Notes under the pieces: generated by a model
Seen by the model: only the letters and a program-made list of their open reading frames with translations
What the model was told of the DNA's origin: nothing
Databases searched by the model: none
Assembly (NCBI GenBank): GCA_963693285.1
Contig: OY848917.1
Coordinates: forward strand, 7,388,118 to 7,452,117
Reading direction: 5' to 3'
Origin: Xestospongia muta
Lineage: Eukaryota; Porifera; Demospongiae; Haplosclerida; Petrosiidae
Length of the DNA stretch: 64,000 nt
Program-made: the position numbers and the translations under genes
Shown here: positions 15,501 through 30,500 of the stretch, one piece after another
Layout of the letters: the number at the start of each line of letters is the position of its first letter
Numbering within the stretch: position 1 is the stretch's first letter

Positions 15501-18500
15501 ATAAAAATGGAATAAACTCAATAGAGTAAAAATAGAATTACATTGAAATGCACTTAGAATTTATACTACATTATATCACACTTACATCCTATTATATTGC
15601 AAGGGAACATTCAGATCACAAGTAATCACAGCAACATAAAAATGGAATAAAATCAATAGTGTAAAAAAAGTATTACATTGAAATACACTTAGAATTTATA
15701 CTACATTATATCACAATTACAAACTATTATATGGTAATGCAAACATTCAGATCACAAGTAATCATAGCAACATAAAAATGGAATAAAATCAATAGAGTAA
15801 CATTAGCATTACATTGAAATACTCTTAGAATTTATACTACATTGTATCACATTTACATCCTATTATATTGTAATGAGAACATTCAGATCACAAGTAATCT
15901 CAGCAACATAAAAATGGAGTAAAATCAATAGAGTAAAATTAGCGTTACATTGAACTACACTTAGAATTTATACTACATTATATCACACTTACATCCTATT
16001 ATATTATAATGGGAACATTCAGATCACAAGTAATCACAGCAACATAAAAATGGAATAAAATCAATAGAGTAAAAATAGAATTACATTGAACTACACTTAG
16101 AATTTATACTACATTATATCACACTTACTTGCTATTATATTGTAATGAGAACATTCAGATTAAAAGAAATCACAGCAACATAAAAAATGAAATAAAATCA
16201 ATAGAGTAAAAAAGCATTACATTGAAATACACTTAGAATTTATACTACATTATAATCACACTTACTGGCTATTATATTGTAATGGTAACATTCAGATCAC
16301 AAGTAATCACAGCAACATAAAAATGGAATAAAATCAATAGAGTAAAATTAGCATTACATTGAAATACACTTAGAATTTATACTACATTATATCACACTTA
16401 CAAACTATTATATTGTAATGGGAACATTCAGATCACAAGTAATCACAGCAACATAACAATGGAATAAAAACAACAGAGTAAAAATAGAATTACATTGAAA
16501 TACACTTAGAATTTATACTACATTATATCACACTTACTGGCTATTATATTGTAATGGGAACATTCAGATCACAAGTAATCACAGCAACATAAAAATGGAA
16601 TAAAATCAATAGAGTAAAAATAGAATTACATTGAAATACACTTAGAATTTATACTACATTATATCACACTTACTCGCTATTATATTGAAATGAGAACATT
16701 CAGATTAAAAGAAATCACAGTAACATAAAAATGGAATAAAATCAATAGAGTAAAATTAGCATTACATTGAAATACTATTAGAATTTATACTACATTATAC
16801 ACACTTACTCGCTATTATATTGTAATGGGAACATTCAGATCACAAGTAATCACAGCAACATAAAAATGGAATAAAATCAATTGAGTAAAATTAGCATTAC
16901 ATTGAAATACACTTAGAATTTATACTACATTATAATCACACTTACTGGCTATTATATTGTAATGGGAACATTCAGATCACAAGTAATCACAGCAACATAA
17001 AAATGGAATAAAATCAATAGAGTAAAATTAGCATTACATTGAAATACACTTAGAATTTATACTACATTATACACACTTACTTGCTATTATATTGTAATGG
17101 GAACATTCAGATCACAAGTAATCACAGCAACATAAAAATGGAATAAAATCAATTGAGTAAAATTAGCATTACATTGAAATACACTTAGAATTTATACTAC
17201 ATTATAATCACACTTACTGGCTATTATATTGTAATGGGAACATTCAGATCACAAGTAATCACAGCAACATAAAAATGGAATAAAATCAATAGAGTAAAAT
17301 TAGCATTACATTGAAATACACTTAGAATTTATACTACATTATATCACACTTACAAACTATTATATTGTAATGGGAACGTTCAGATCACAAGTAATCACAG
17401 CAACATAAAAATGGAATAAAATCAATAGAGTAAAATTAGCATTACAATGAAATACACTTAGAATTTATACTACATTATACACACTTACTTGCTATTATAT
17501 TGTAATGGGAACATTCAGATCACAAGTAATCACAGCAACATAAAAATCGGAATAAAATCAATAGAGTAAAATTAGCATTACATTGAAATACACTTAGAAT
17601 TTATACTACATTATATCACACTTACTTGCTATTATATTGTAATGGGAACATTCAGATCACAAGTAATCACAGCAACATAAAAATGGAATAAAATCAATAG
17701 AGTAAAATTAGCATTACATTGAAATACACTTAGAATTTATACTACATTATAATCACACTTACTGGCTATTATATTGTAATGGGAACATTGAGATCACAAG
17801 TAATCACAGCAACATAAAAATGGAATAAAATCAATAGAGTAAAATTAGCATTACATTGAATTACACTTAGAATTTATACTACATTATATCACACTTACAA
17901 ACTATTATATTGTAATGGGAACGTTCAGATCACAAGTAATCACAGCAACATAAAAATGGAATAAAATCAATAGGGTAAAATTAGCATTACATTGAAATAC
18001 ACTTAGAATTTATACTACATTATACACACTTACTTGCTATTATATTGTAATGGGAACATTCAGATCACAAGTAATCACAGCAACATAAAAATCGGAATAA
18101 AATCAATAGAGTAAAATTAGCATTACATTGAAATACACTTAGAATTTATACTACATTATAATCACACTTACTGGCTATTATATTGTAATGGGAACATTCA
18201 GATCACAAGTAATCACAGCAACATAAAAATGGAATAAAATCAATAGAGTAAAATTAGCATTACATTGAAATACACTTAGAATTTATACTACATTATATCA
18301 CACTTACAAACTATTATATTGTAATGGGAACATTCAGATCACAAGTAATCACAGCAACATAAAAATGGAATAAAATCAATAGAGTAAAAATAGAATTACA
18401 TTGAAATACACTTAGAATTTATACTACATTATATCACACTTACTCGCTATTATATTGAAATGAGAACATTCAGATTAAAAGAAATCACAGCAACATAAAA

Positions 18501-21500
18501 ATCGGAATAAAATCAATAGAGTAAAAAAGCATTACATTGAAATACACTTAGAATTTATACTACATTATAATCACACTTACTGGCTATTATATTGTAATAG
18601 GAACATTCAGATCACAAGTAATCACAGCAACATAAAAATGGAATAAAATCAATAGAGTAAAATTAGCATTACATTGAAATACACTTAGAATTTATACTAC
18701 ATTATATCACACTTACAAACTATTATATTGTAATGGAAACATTCAGATCACAAGTAATCACAGCAACATAACAATGGAATAAAATCAACAGAGTAAAAAT
18801 AGAATTACATTGAAATACACTTAGAATTTATACTACATTATATCACACTTACTCGCTATTATATTGTAATGAGAACATTCAGATTAAAAGAAATCACAGC
18901 AACATAAAAATCGGAATAAAATCAATAGAGTAAAAAAGCATTACATTGAAATACACTTAGAATTTATACTACATTATAATCACACTTACTGGCTATTATA
19001 TTGTAATGGGAACATTCAGATCACAAGTAATCACAGCAACATAAAAATGGTATAAAATCAATAGAGTAAAATTAGCATTACGTTGAAATACACTTAGAAT
19101 ATATACTACATTATATCACACTTACATCCTATTATATTGTAATGGGAACATTCAGATCACAAGTAATCATAGCAACATAACAATGGAATAAAATCAATAG
19201 AGTAAAAATAGAATTACATTGAAATACACTCAGAATTTATACTACATTATATCACACTTACTCGCTATTATATTGTAATGAGAACATTCAGATCACAAGT
19301 AATCACAGCAACATAAAAATGGAATAAAATCAATAGAGTAAAATTAGCATTACATTGAAATACACTTAGAATTTATACTACATTATAATCACACTTACTC
19401 TCTATTATATTGTAATGGGAACATTCAGATCACAAGTAATCACAGCAACATAAAAATGGAATAAAATCAATAGAGTAAAAATAGAATTACATTGAAATAC
19501 ACTTAGAATTTATACTACATTATACACACTTACTGGCTATTATATTGTAATGGGAACATTCAGATCACAAGTAATCACAGCAACATAAAAATCGAATAAA
19601 ATCAATAGAGTAAAAATAGAATTACATTGAAATGCACTTAGAATTTATACTACATTATAATCACACTTACTGGCTATTATATTGTAATGGGAACATTCAG
19701 ATCACAAGTAATCACAGCAACATAAAAATGGAATAAAATCAATAGAGTAAAATTAGCATTACGTTGAAATACACTTAGAATTTATACTACATTATATCAC
19801 ACTTACATCCTATTATATTGTAATGGGAACATTCAGATCACAAGTAATCATAGCAACATAACAATGGAATAAAATCAATTGAGTAAAAATAGAATTACAT
19901 TGAAATACACTTAGAATTTATACTACATTATATATCACACTTACTGGCTGTTATGTTGTAATGAGAACATTCAGATCACAAGTAATCACAGCAACATAAA
20001 AATGGAATAAAATCAATACTGAAATAAAGCATTACATTAACAACACGAATTGTGAAATCTAATAATCTTAACCTTTTCCAATAACATTAACAACTTAAGC
20101 TGTGCTTGCTTGTTTCTTTGTGTTTTTTTCTTACATTACTATAATTTCTATGTTATATTTTCGTTAGTAATTACTATACATTTATTTACACAGCTTAAAG
20201 ATTACAATAAAACATACCAATTCTTATCATTTGAGTTACCTTAGTAACAATGTTCAGGTCAGCATTGTGGTTGACTAATATTTCAACAATCTTTGTATGT
20301 CCTTCATAACTTGCATAATGAAGGGACGACCATCCAACCTATTGTAACAACAAACAAACTAGTAACAGTCAAATTAGACTACTAACAGTACAAACACAGA
20401 ATTCAAAAAATATCTTAAATTTTAATTTTCTACTTTAATTGTCATGATACAATATAATATTCTTCTACATTGTCTACATGTAGCTCATGTTATACATTTA
20501 TGACATGACTACATCTATTTGCAATGAGTATTTTTGGAATTTTTAAAACAAATAATCCAGCATTTGACAAGAATGTAACTCATTGTTCTTCGTGTAATCA
20601 ACTATCATTACATCAGTACTTCCATAGGAGGTACATGCAAGTATAATACACTTTGATATCTTCAGAATTTTAAAAGATACTTCAAAGATAAATAAATCAT
20701 GCTTCACATCAAGATCTTCATCACTATGTTATGAGTGCACCTGAATTGATCATTTAAAAAGTCATAAAACATGTTGTCTTTATTTGCACTCATAGAAAAA
20801 AAGACAATTACACTTTTTGCCTAATATTATCGTGTAGACTTAATATCCTGTTCTCCTTCCAATATTAATCTTATTGAGCATATTACTACAGAAAACAATT
20901 CAATAATTTAACAGTATCACTACAATTATAAGACTATCATAATTAACAACTTTCTTTTAGACAAAAGAACTTCTATTTTATCTATATTTATATGGGGCTT
21001 GTTGTACACACATAAGCACTTACTCTGTTAAAAAGATCTAAATTGGCTCCTTTCTGTGTTAGAATCAAAACAACATCTTTGTGTCCCTTCTTTGCTGCTA
21101 AAATGACTGGAGTAGATCCTTCCTAAATATATTATAATAACATAACAGTTAAATATTATCTATAGAAACACTGTTGTATATGTATTGCATCACTATACTA
21201 GTAACATTATAAACTAAGACAATATTATCATAATAATTATTCTTACACCTAACATACAAACACAATGAACTAACACCTTCAAAGAAAGACTTCAAACAAA
21301 ATCTAATGCTTATTCATATTTTAGATAGAATAAATTCAAGAAATTTTTTTTGCCATAATAGCAAACCACATGTACAAACGTCAACTAGAACACTTAACAA
21401 TTATTATATTATACAGGAAGCGTTCATATCACAAATGATCCCAGTAAATTTAAAATGGAATAAAATCAATAGAGTATAAAAGCATTTAAATTGAAATACA

Positions 21501-24500
21501 CTTAGAATTTCACTACATTATATCACACTTACTTCCTATTATATCGTAATGGAACATTCAAATAAAAAAAAATCACAGCAACATAACAATAGAATAAAAT
21601 CAATAGAGTAAAAAGGCATTACAATTTGAAATACACTTAGAATTATACTACATTATATCACACTTACTAGCTATTATATTGTAATGGGAACATTCGATCA
21701 CAAGTAATCACAGCAACATAAAAATGGAATAAAATCAACAGAGTAAAAATAGAATTACATTGAAATACACTTAGAATTTATGCTACATTATATCACATTT
21801 ATTTCCTATTATATTCTAGTGGGAACATTCAGATCACAAGTAATCACAGCAACATAAAAATGGAATAAAATCAATAGAGTAAAATAAATTACATTGAAAT
21901 GCACTTAGAATTTATACTACATTATATCACACTTACTCCCTATTATATTGTAATGGGAACATTCAGATCACAAGTAATCACAGCAACATAAAAATGGAAT
22001 AAAATCAATAGAGTAAAAATAGAATTATATTGAAATGCACTTAGAATTTATACTACATTATATCACATTTATTTCCTATTATATTCTAATGGTAACATTC
22101 AGATCACAAGTAATCACAGCAACATAAAAATGGAATAAAATCAATAGAGTAAAAAAAGAATTACATTGAAATACACTTAGAATTTATACTACATTATATC
22201 ACACTTACATCCTATTATATTGTAATGGGAACATTCAGATCACAAGTAATCACAGCATCATAAAAATCGAATAAAATCAATAGAGTATAAAAATTACATT
22301 GAAATACACTTAGAATTTATACTACATTATATCACATTTATTTCCTATTATATTGTAATGGTAACATTCAGATCACAAGTAATCACAACAACATAAAAAT
22401 GGAATAAAATCAATAAAGTAAAAAAGCATTACATCGAAATACACTTAGAATTTATACTACATTATATATCACACTTACTGGCTGTTATGTTGTAATGAGA
22501 ACATTCAGATCACAAGTAATCACAGCAACATAAAAATGGAATAAAATCAATACTGAAATAAAGCATTATATTAACAACACGAATTGCGAAATCTAATAAT
22601 CTTAACCTTTTCCAATAACATTAACAACTTAAGCTGTGCTTGTTTGTTTCTTTGTGTTTTTTTCTTACATTACTATAATTTCTATGTTATATTTTCGTTA
22701 GTAATTACTATACATTTATTTACACAGCTTAAAGATTACAATAAAACATACCAATTCTTATCATTTGAGTTACCTTAGTAACAATGTTCAGGTCAGCATT
22801 GTGGTTGACTAATATTTCAACAATCTTTGTATGTCCTTCATAACTTGCATAATGAAGGGACGACCATCCAACCTATTGTAACAACAAACAAACTAGTAAC
22901 AGTCAAATTAGACTACTAACAGTACAAACACAGAATTCAAAAAATATCTTAAATTTTAATTTTCTACTTTAATTGTCATGATACAATATAATATTCTTCT
23001 ACATTGTCTACATGTAGCTCATGTTATACATTTATGACATGACTACATCTATTTGCAATGAGTATTTTTGGAATTTTTAAAACAAATAATCCAGCATTTG
23101 ACAAGAATGTAACTCATTGTTCTTCGTGTAATCAACTATCATTACATCAGTACTTCCATAGGAGGTACATGCAAGTATAATACACTTCTATATCTTCAGA
23201 ATTTTAAAAGATACTTCAAAGATAAATAAATCATGCTTCACATCAAGATCTTCATCACTATGTTATGAGTGCACCTGAATTGATCATTTAAAAAGTCATA
23301 AAACATGTTGTCTTTATTTGCACTTATAGAAAAAAAAACAATTACACTTTTTGCCTAATATTATTGTGTAGACTTAATATCCTGTTCTCCTTCCAATATT
23401 AATCTTATTGAGCATATTACTACAGAAAACAATTCAATAATTTAACAGTATCACTACAATTATAAGACTATCATAATTAACAACTTTCTTTTAGACAAAA
23501 GAACTTCTATTTTATCTATATTTATATAGGGCTTGTTGTACACACATAAGCACTTACTCTGTTAAAAAGATCTAAATTGGCTCCTTTCTGTGTTAGAATC
23601 AAAACAACATCTTTGTGTCCCTTCTTTGCTGCTAAAATGACTGGAGTAGATCCTTCCTAAATATATTATAATAACATAACAGTTAAATATTATCTATAGA
23701 AACACTGTTGTATATGTATTGCATCACTATACTAGTAACATTATAAACTAAGACAACATTATCATAATAATTATTCTTACACCTAACATACAAACACGAT
23801 AAACTAACACCTTCAAAGAAAGACTTGAAACAAAATCTAATGCTTATTCATATTTTAGATAGAATAAATTCAAGAAATTTTTTTTGCCATAATAGCAAAA
23901 CACATGTACAAATGTCATCTAGAACACTTAACAATTATTATATTATAAAGGAAGCATTCAGATCACAAATGATCCCAGTAAATTTTAAAATGGAATAAAA
24001 TCAATAGAGTATAAAAGCATTTAAATTGAAATACACTTAGAATTTAACTACATTATATCACACTTACTTCCTATTATATCGTAATGGAACATTCAAATTA
24101 AAAGAAATCACAACAACATAACAATAGAATAAAATCAATAGAGTAAAAAGGCATTACAATTTGAAATACACTTAGAATTATACTACATTATATCATACTT
24201 ACAAACTATTATATTGTAATGGGAACATTCAGATCACAAGTAATCACAGCAACATAAAAATGGAATAAAATCAATAGAGTAAAATTAGCATTACATTGAA
24301 CTACACTTAGAATTTATACTACATTATATCACACTTACTGGCTATTATATTGTAATAAGAACATTCAGATTAAAAGAAATCACAGCAACATAAAAAATGA
24401 AATAAAATAAATAGAGTAAAAAAGCATTACATTGAAATACACTTAGAATTTATACTACATTATAATCACACTTACATCCTATTATATTGTAATGGGAACA

Positions 24501-27500
24501 TTCAGATCACAAGTAATCACAGCAACATAAAAATGGAATAAAATCAATAGAGTAAAATTATCATTACATTGAAATACACTTAGAATTTATACTACATTAT
24601 ATCACACTTACAAACTATTATATTGTAATGGGAACATTCAGATCACAAGTAATCATAGTAACATAACAATGGAATAAAATCAATAGAGTAAAAATAGAAT
24701 TACATTGAAATACACTTAGAATTTATACTACATTATATCACACTTACTGGCTATTATATTGTAATGGGAACATTCAGATCACAAGTAATCACAGCAACAT
24801 AAAAAATGAAATAAAATAAATAGAGTAAAAAAGCATTACATTGAATACACTTAAAATTTATACTACATTATAATCACACTTACATCCTATTATATTGTAA
24901 TGGGAACATTCAGATCACAAGTAATCACAGCAACATAAAAATGGAATAAAATCAATAGAGTAAAATTAGCATTACATTGAAATACACTTAGAATTTATAC
25001 TACATTGTATCACACTTACAAACTATTATATTGTAATGGGAATATTCAGATCACAAGTAATCACAGCAACATAAAAATGGAATAAAATCAATAGAGTAAA
25101 AATAGAAATACATTGAAATACAATTAGAATTTATACTACATTATATCACACTTACTCGCTATTATATTGTAATGGGAACATTCAGATCACAAGTAATCAC
25201 AGCAACATAAAAACGGAATAAAATCAATAGAGTAAAAATAGCATTACATTGAAATACATTAAGAATTTATACTACATTATAATCACACTTACTGGCTATT
25301 ATATTGTAATGGTAACATTCAGATCACAAGTAATCACAGCAACATAAAAAATGAAATAAAATAAATAAAGTAAAAAAGCATTACATTGAATACACTTAAA
25401 ATTTATACTACATTATAATTACACTTACATCCTATTATATTGTAATGGGAACATTCAGATCACAAGTAATCACAGCAACATAAAAAATGAAATAAATTAA
25501 ATAAAGTAAAAAAGCATTACATTGAATACACTTAAAATTTATACTACATTATAATCACACTTACAAACTATTATATTGTGAAGGGAACATTCAGATCACA
25601 AGTAATCACAGCAATATAACAATGGAATAAAATCAACAGAGTAAAAATAGAATTACATTGAAATACACTTAGAATTTATACTACATTATATCACACTTAC
25701 TGGCTATTATATTGTAATGGGAACATTCAGATCACAAGTAATCACAGCAACATAAAAATGGAATAAAATCAATACAGTAAAAATAGAATTACATTGAAAT
25801 ACACTTAGAATTTATACTACATTATAATCACACTTACTCGCTATTATATTGTAATGGGAACATTCAGATCACAAGTAATCACAGCAACATAAAAATGGAA
25901 TAAAATCAATAGAGTAAAAATAAAATTACATTGAAATACACTTAGAATTTATACTACATTATATCACACTTACAAACTATTATATTGTAATGGTAACATT
26001 CAGATCACAAGTAATCACAGCATCATAAAAATCGAATAAAATCAATAGAGTAAAAATAGCATTACATTGAAATACACTTAGAATTTATACTACATTATAT
26101 CACATTTATTTCCTATTATATTGTAATGGTAACATTCAGATCACAAGTAATCACAACAACATAAAAATGGAATAAAATCAATAAAGTAAAAAAGCATTAC
26201 ATCGAAATACACTTAGAATTTATACTACATTATATATCACACTTACTGGCTGTTATGTTGTAATGAGAACATTCAGATCACAAGTAATCACAGCAACATA
26301 AAAATGGAATAAAATCAATAGAGTAATAAAGCATTACATTAACAACACGAATTGTGAAATCTAATAATCTTAATCTTTTCCAATAACATTAACAACTTAA
26401 GCTGTGCTTGTTTGTTTTTTTGTGTTTTTTTCTTACATTACTATAATTTCTATGTTATATTTTCGTTAGTAATTACTATACATTTATTTACACAGCTTAA
26501 AGATTACAAAAAAACATACCAATTCTTATCATTTGAGTTACCTTAGTAACAATGTTCAGGTCAGCATTGTGGTTGACTAATATTTCAACAATCTTTGTAT
26601 GTCCTTCATAACTTGCATAATGAAGGGACGACCATCCAACCTATTGTAACAACAAACAAACTAGTAACAGTCAAATTAGACTACTAACAGTACAAACACA
26701 GAATTCAAAAAATATCTTAAATTTTAATTTTCTACATTAATTGTCATGATACAATAAAATATTCTTCTACATTGTCTACATGTAGCTCATGTTATACATT
26801 TATGACATGACTACATCTATTTGCAATGAGTATTATTGGAATTTTTAAAACAAATAATCCAGCATTTGACAAGAATGTAACTCATTGTTCTTCGTGTAAT
26901 CAACTATCATTACATCAGTACTTCCATAGGAGGTACATGCAAGTATAATACACTTCTATATCTTCAGAATTTTAAAAGATACTTCAAAGATAAATAAATC
27001 ATGCTTCACATCAAGATCTTCATCACTATGCTATGTGTGCACCTGAATTGATCATTTAAAAAGTCATAAAACATGTTGTCTTTATTTGCACTCATAGAAA
27101 AAAAACAATTACACTTTTTGCCTAATATTATCGTGTAGACTTAATATCCTGTTATCCTTCCAATATTAATCTTAATGAGCATATTACTACAGAAAACAAT
27201 TCAATATTTAACAGTATCACTACGATTATAAGACTATCATAATTAACAACTTTCTTTTAGACAAAAGAACTTCTATTTTATCTATATTTATATGGGGCTT
27301 GTTGTATACACATAAGCACTTACTCTGTTAAAAAGATCTAAATTGGCTCCTTTCTGTGTTAGAATCAAAACAACATCTTTGTGTCCCTTCTTTGCTGCTA
27401 AAATGACTGGAGTACATCCTTCCTAAATATATTATAATAACATAACAGTTAAATATTATCTATAGAAACACTGTTGTATATGTATTGCATCACTATACTA

Positions 27501-30500
27501 GTAACATTATAAACTAAGACAACATTATCATAATAATTATTCTTACACCTAACATACAAACACAATGAACTAACACCTTTAAAGAAAGACTTGAAACAAA
27601 ATCTAATGCTTATTCATATTTTAGATAGAATAAATTCAAGAAATTTTTTTTGCCATAATAGCAAAACTCATGTACAAATGTAAGCTAGAACACTTAACAA
27701 TTATTATATTATAAAGGAAGCATTCATATCACAAATGATCCCAGTAAATTTAAAATGGAATAAAATCAATAGAGTATAAAAGCATTTAAATTGAAATACA
27801 CTTAGAATTTAACTACATTATATCACATTTACTTCCTATTATATCGTAATGGAACATTCAAATAAAAAAAAATCACAGCAACATAACAATAGAATAAAAT
27901 CAATAGAGTAAAAAGGCATTACAATTTGAAATACACTTAGAATTATACTACATATTATCACACTAGCTATTATATTGTAATGGGAACATTCAGATCACAA
28001 GTAATCACAGCAACATAAAAATGGAATAAAATCAATAGAGTAAAAAAAGAATTACATTGAAATCCATTTAGAATTTATACTACATTTTATCACATTTATT
28101 TCCTATTATATTCTAATGGGAACATTCAGATCACAAATAATCACAGCAACATAAAAATGGAATAAAATCAATAGAGTAAAATTAGCATTACATTGAACAA
28201 CACTTAGAATTTATACTACATTATATCACACTTACTTCCTATTATATTGTAATGAGAACATTCAGATTAAAAGAAATCACAGCAACATAAAAAATGAAAT
28301 AAAATAAATAGAGTAAAAAAGCATTACATTGAAATACACTTAGAATTTATACTACATTATAATCACACTTACATCCTATTATATTGAAATGGGAACATTC
28401 AGATCACAAGTAATCACAGCAACATAAAAATGGAATAAAATCAATAGAGTAAAATTAGCATTACATTGAAATACACTTAGAATTTATACTACATTATATC
28501 ACACTTACAAACTATTATATTGTAATGGGAACATTCAGATCACAAGTAATCACAGCAACATAACAATGGAATAAAATCAATAGAGTAAAAATAGAATTAC
28601 ATTGAAATACACTTAGAATTTATACTACATTATATCACACTTACTGGCTATTATATTGTAATGGTAACATTCAGATCACAAGTAATCACAGCAACATAAA
28701 AATGGAATAAAATCAATAGAGTAAGAATAGAATTACATTAAAATACACTTAGAATTTATACTACATTATATCACACTTACTCGCTATTATATTGTAATGG
28801 GAACATTCAGATCACAAGTAATTACAGCAACATAACAATGGAATAAAATCAATAGAGTAAAAATAGAATTACATTGAAATACACTTAGAATTTATACTAC
28901 ATTATAATCACACTTACTGGCTATTATATTGTAATGGGAACATTCAGATCACAAGTAATCACAGCAACATAAAAATGGAATAAAATCAATAGAGTAAGAA
29001 TAGAATTACATTAAAATACACTTAGAATTTATATACTACATTATATCACACTTACAAACTATTATATTGTAATGGGAACATTCAGATCACAAGTAATTAC
29101 AGCAACATAACAATGGAATAAAATCAATAGAGTAAAAATAGAATTACATTGAAATACACTTAGAATTTATACTACATTATAATCACACTTACTGGCTATT
29201 ATATTGTAATGGAAACATTCAGATCACAAGTAATCACAGCAACATAAAAATGGAATAAAATCAATAGAGTAAAAATAAAATTACATTAAAATACACTTAG
29301 AATTTATACTACATTATATCACACTTACAAACTATTATATTGTAATGGGAACATTCAGATCACAAGTAATCACAGCAACATAAAAATGGAATAAAATCAA
29401 TAGAGTAAAAATAGAATTACATTAAAATACACTTAAAATTTATACTACATTATAATCAAACTTACTGGCTATTATATTGTAATGGGAACATTCAGATCAC
29501 AAGTAATCACAGCAACATAAAAATGGAATAAAATCAATAGAGTAAAAATAGAATTACATTGAAATACATTTAGAATTTTTACTACATTATATCACACTTA
29601 CATCCTATTATAATGTAATGGGAACATTCAGATCACAAGTAATCACAGCAACATAAAAATGGAATAAAATCAATTGAGTAAAAATAAAATTACATTGAAA
29701 TACACTTAGAATTTATACTACATTATATCACACTTACATGCTATTATATTGTAATGGGAACATTCAGATTAAAAGAAATCACAGCAACATAAAAATGGAA
29801 TAAAATCAATAGAGTAAAAAAAGATTACATTGAAATGCACTTAGAATTTATACTACATTATAATCACACTTACTGGCTATTATATTGTAATGGGAACATT
29901 TAGATCACAAGTAATCACAGCAACATAAAAAAGGAATAAAATCAATAGAGTAAAAAAAGATTACATTGAAATACACTTAGAATTTATACTACATTATATC
30001 ACACTTACGGGCTATTATATTGTAATGGGAACATTCAGATCACAAGTAATCACAGCAACATAAAAATGGAATAAAATCAATAGAGTAAAAATAGAATTAC
30101 ATTAAAATACACTTAGAATTTATACTATATTATAATCAAACTTACTGGCTATTATATTGTAATGGGAACATTCAGATCACAAGTAATCACAGCAACATAA
30201 AAATGGAATAAAATCAATAGAGTAAAAATAGAATTACATTGAAATACATTTAGAATTTTTACTACATTATATCACACTTACATCCTATTATATTGTAATG
30301 GGAACATTCAGATCACAAGTAATCACAGCAACATAAAAATGGAATAAAATCAATTGAGTAAAAATAAAATTACATTGAAATACACTTAGAATTTATACTA
30401 CATTATATCACACTTACATGCTATTATATTGTAATGGGAACATTCAGATTAAAAGAAATCACAGCAACATAAAAATGGAATAAAATCAATAGAGTAAAAA

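Noticed and set aside
22584..22778. Plus-strand ORF with many Phe/Leu, similar one at 39258-39449
   Set aside because: Lies in the conserved intron next to an A exon on the opposite strand; hydrophobicity comes from T-rich sequence.
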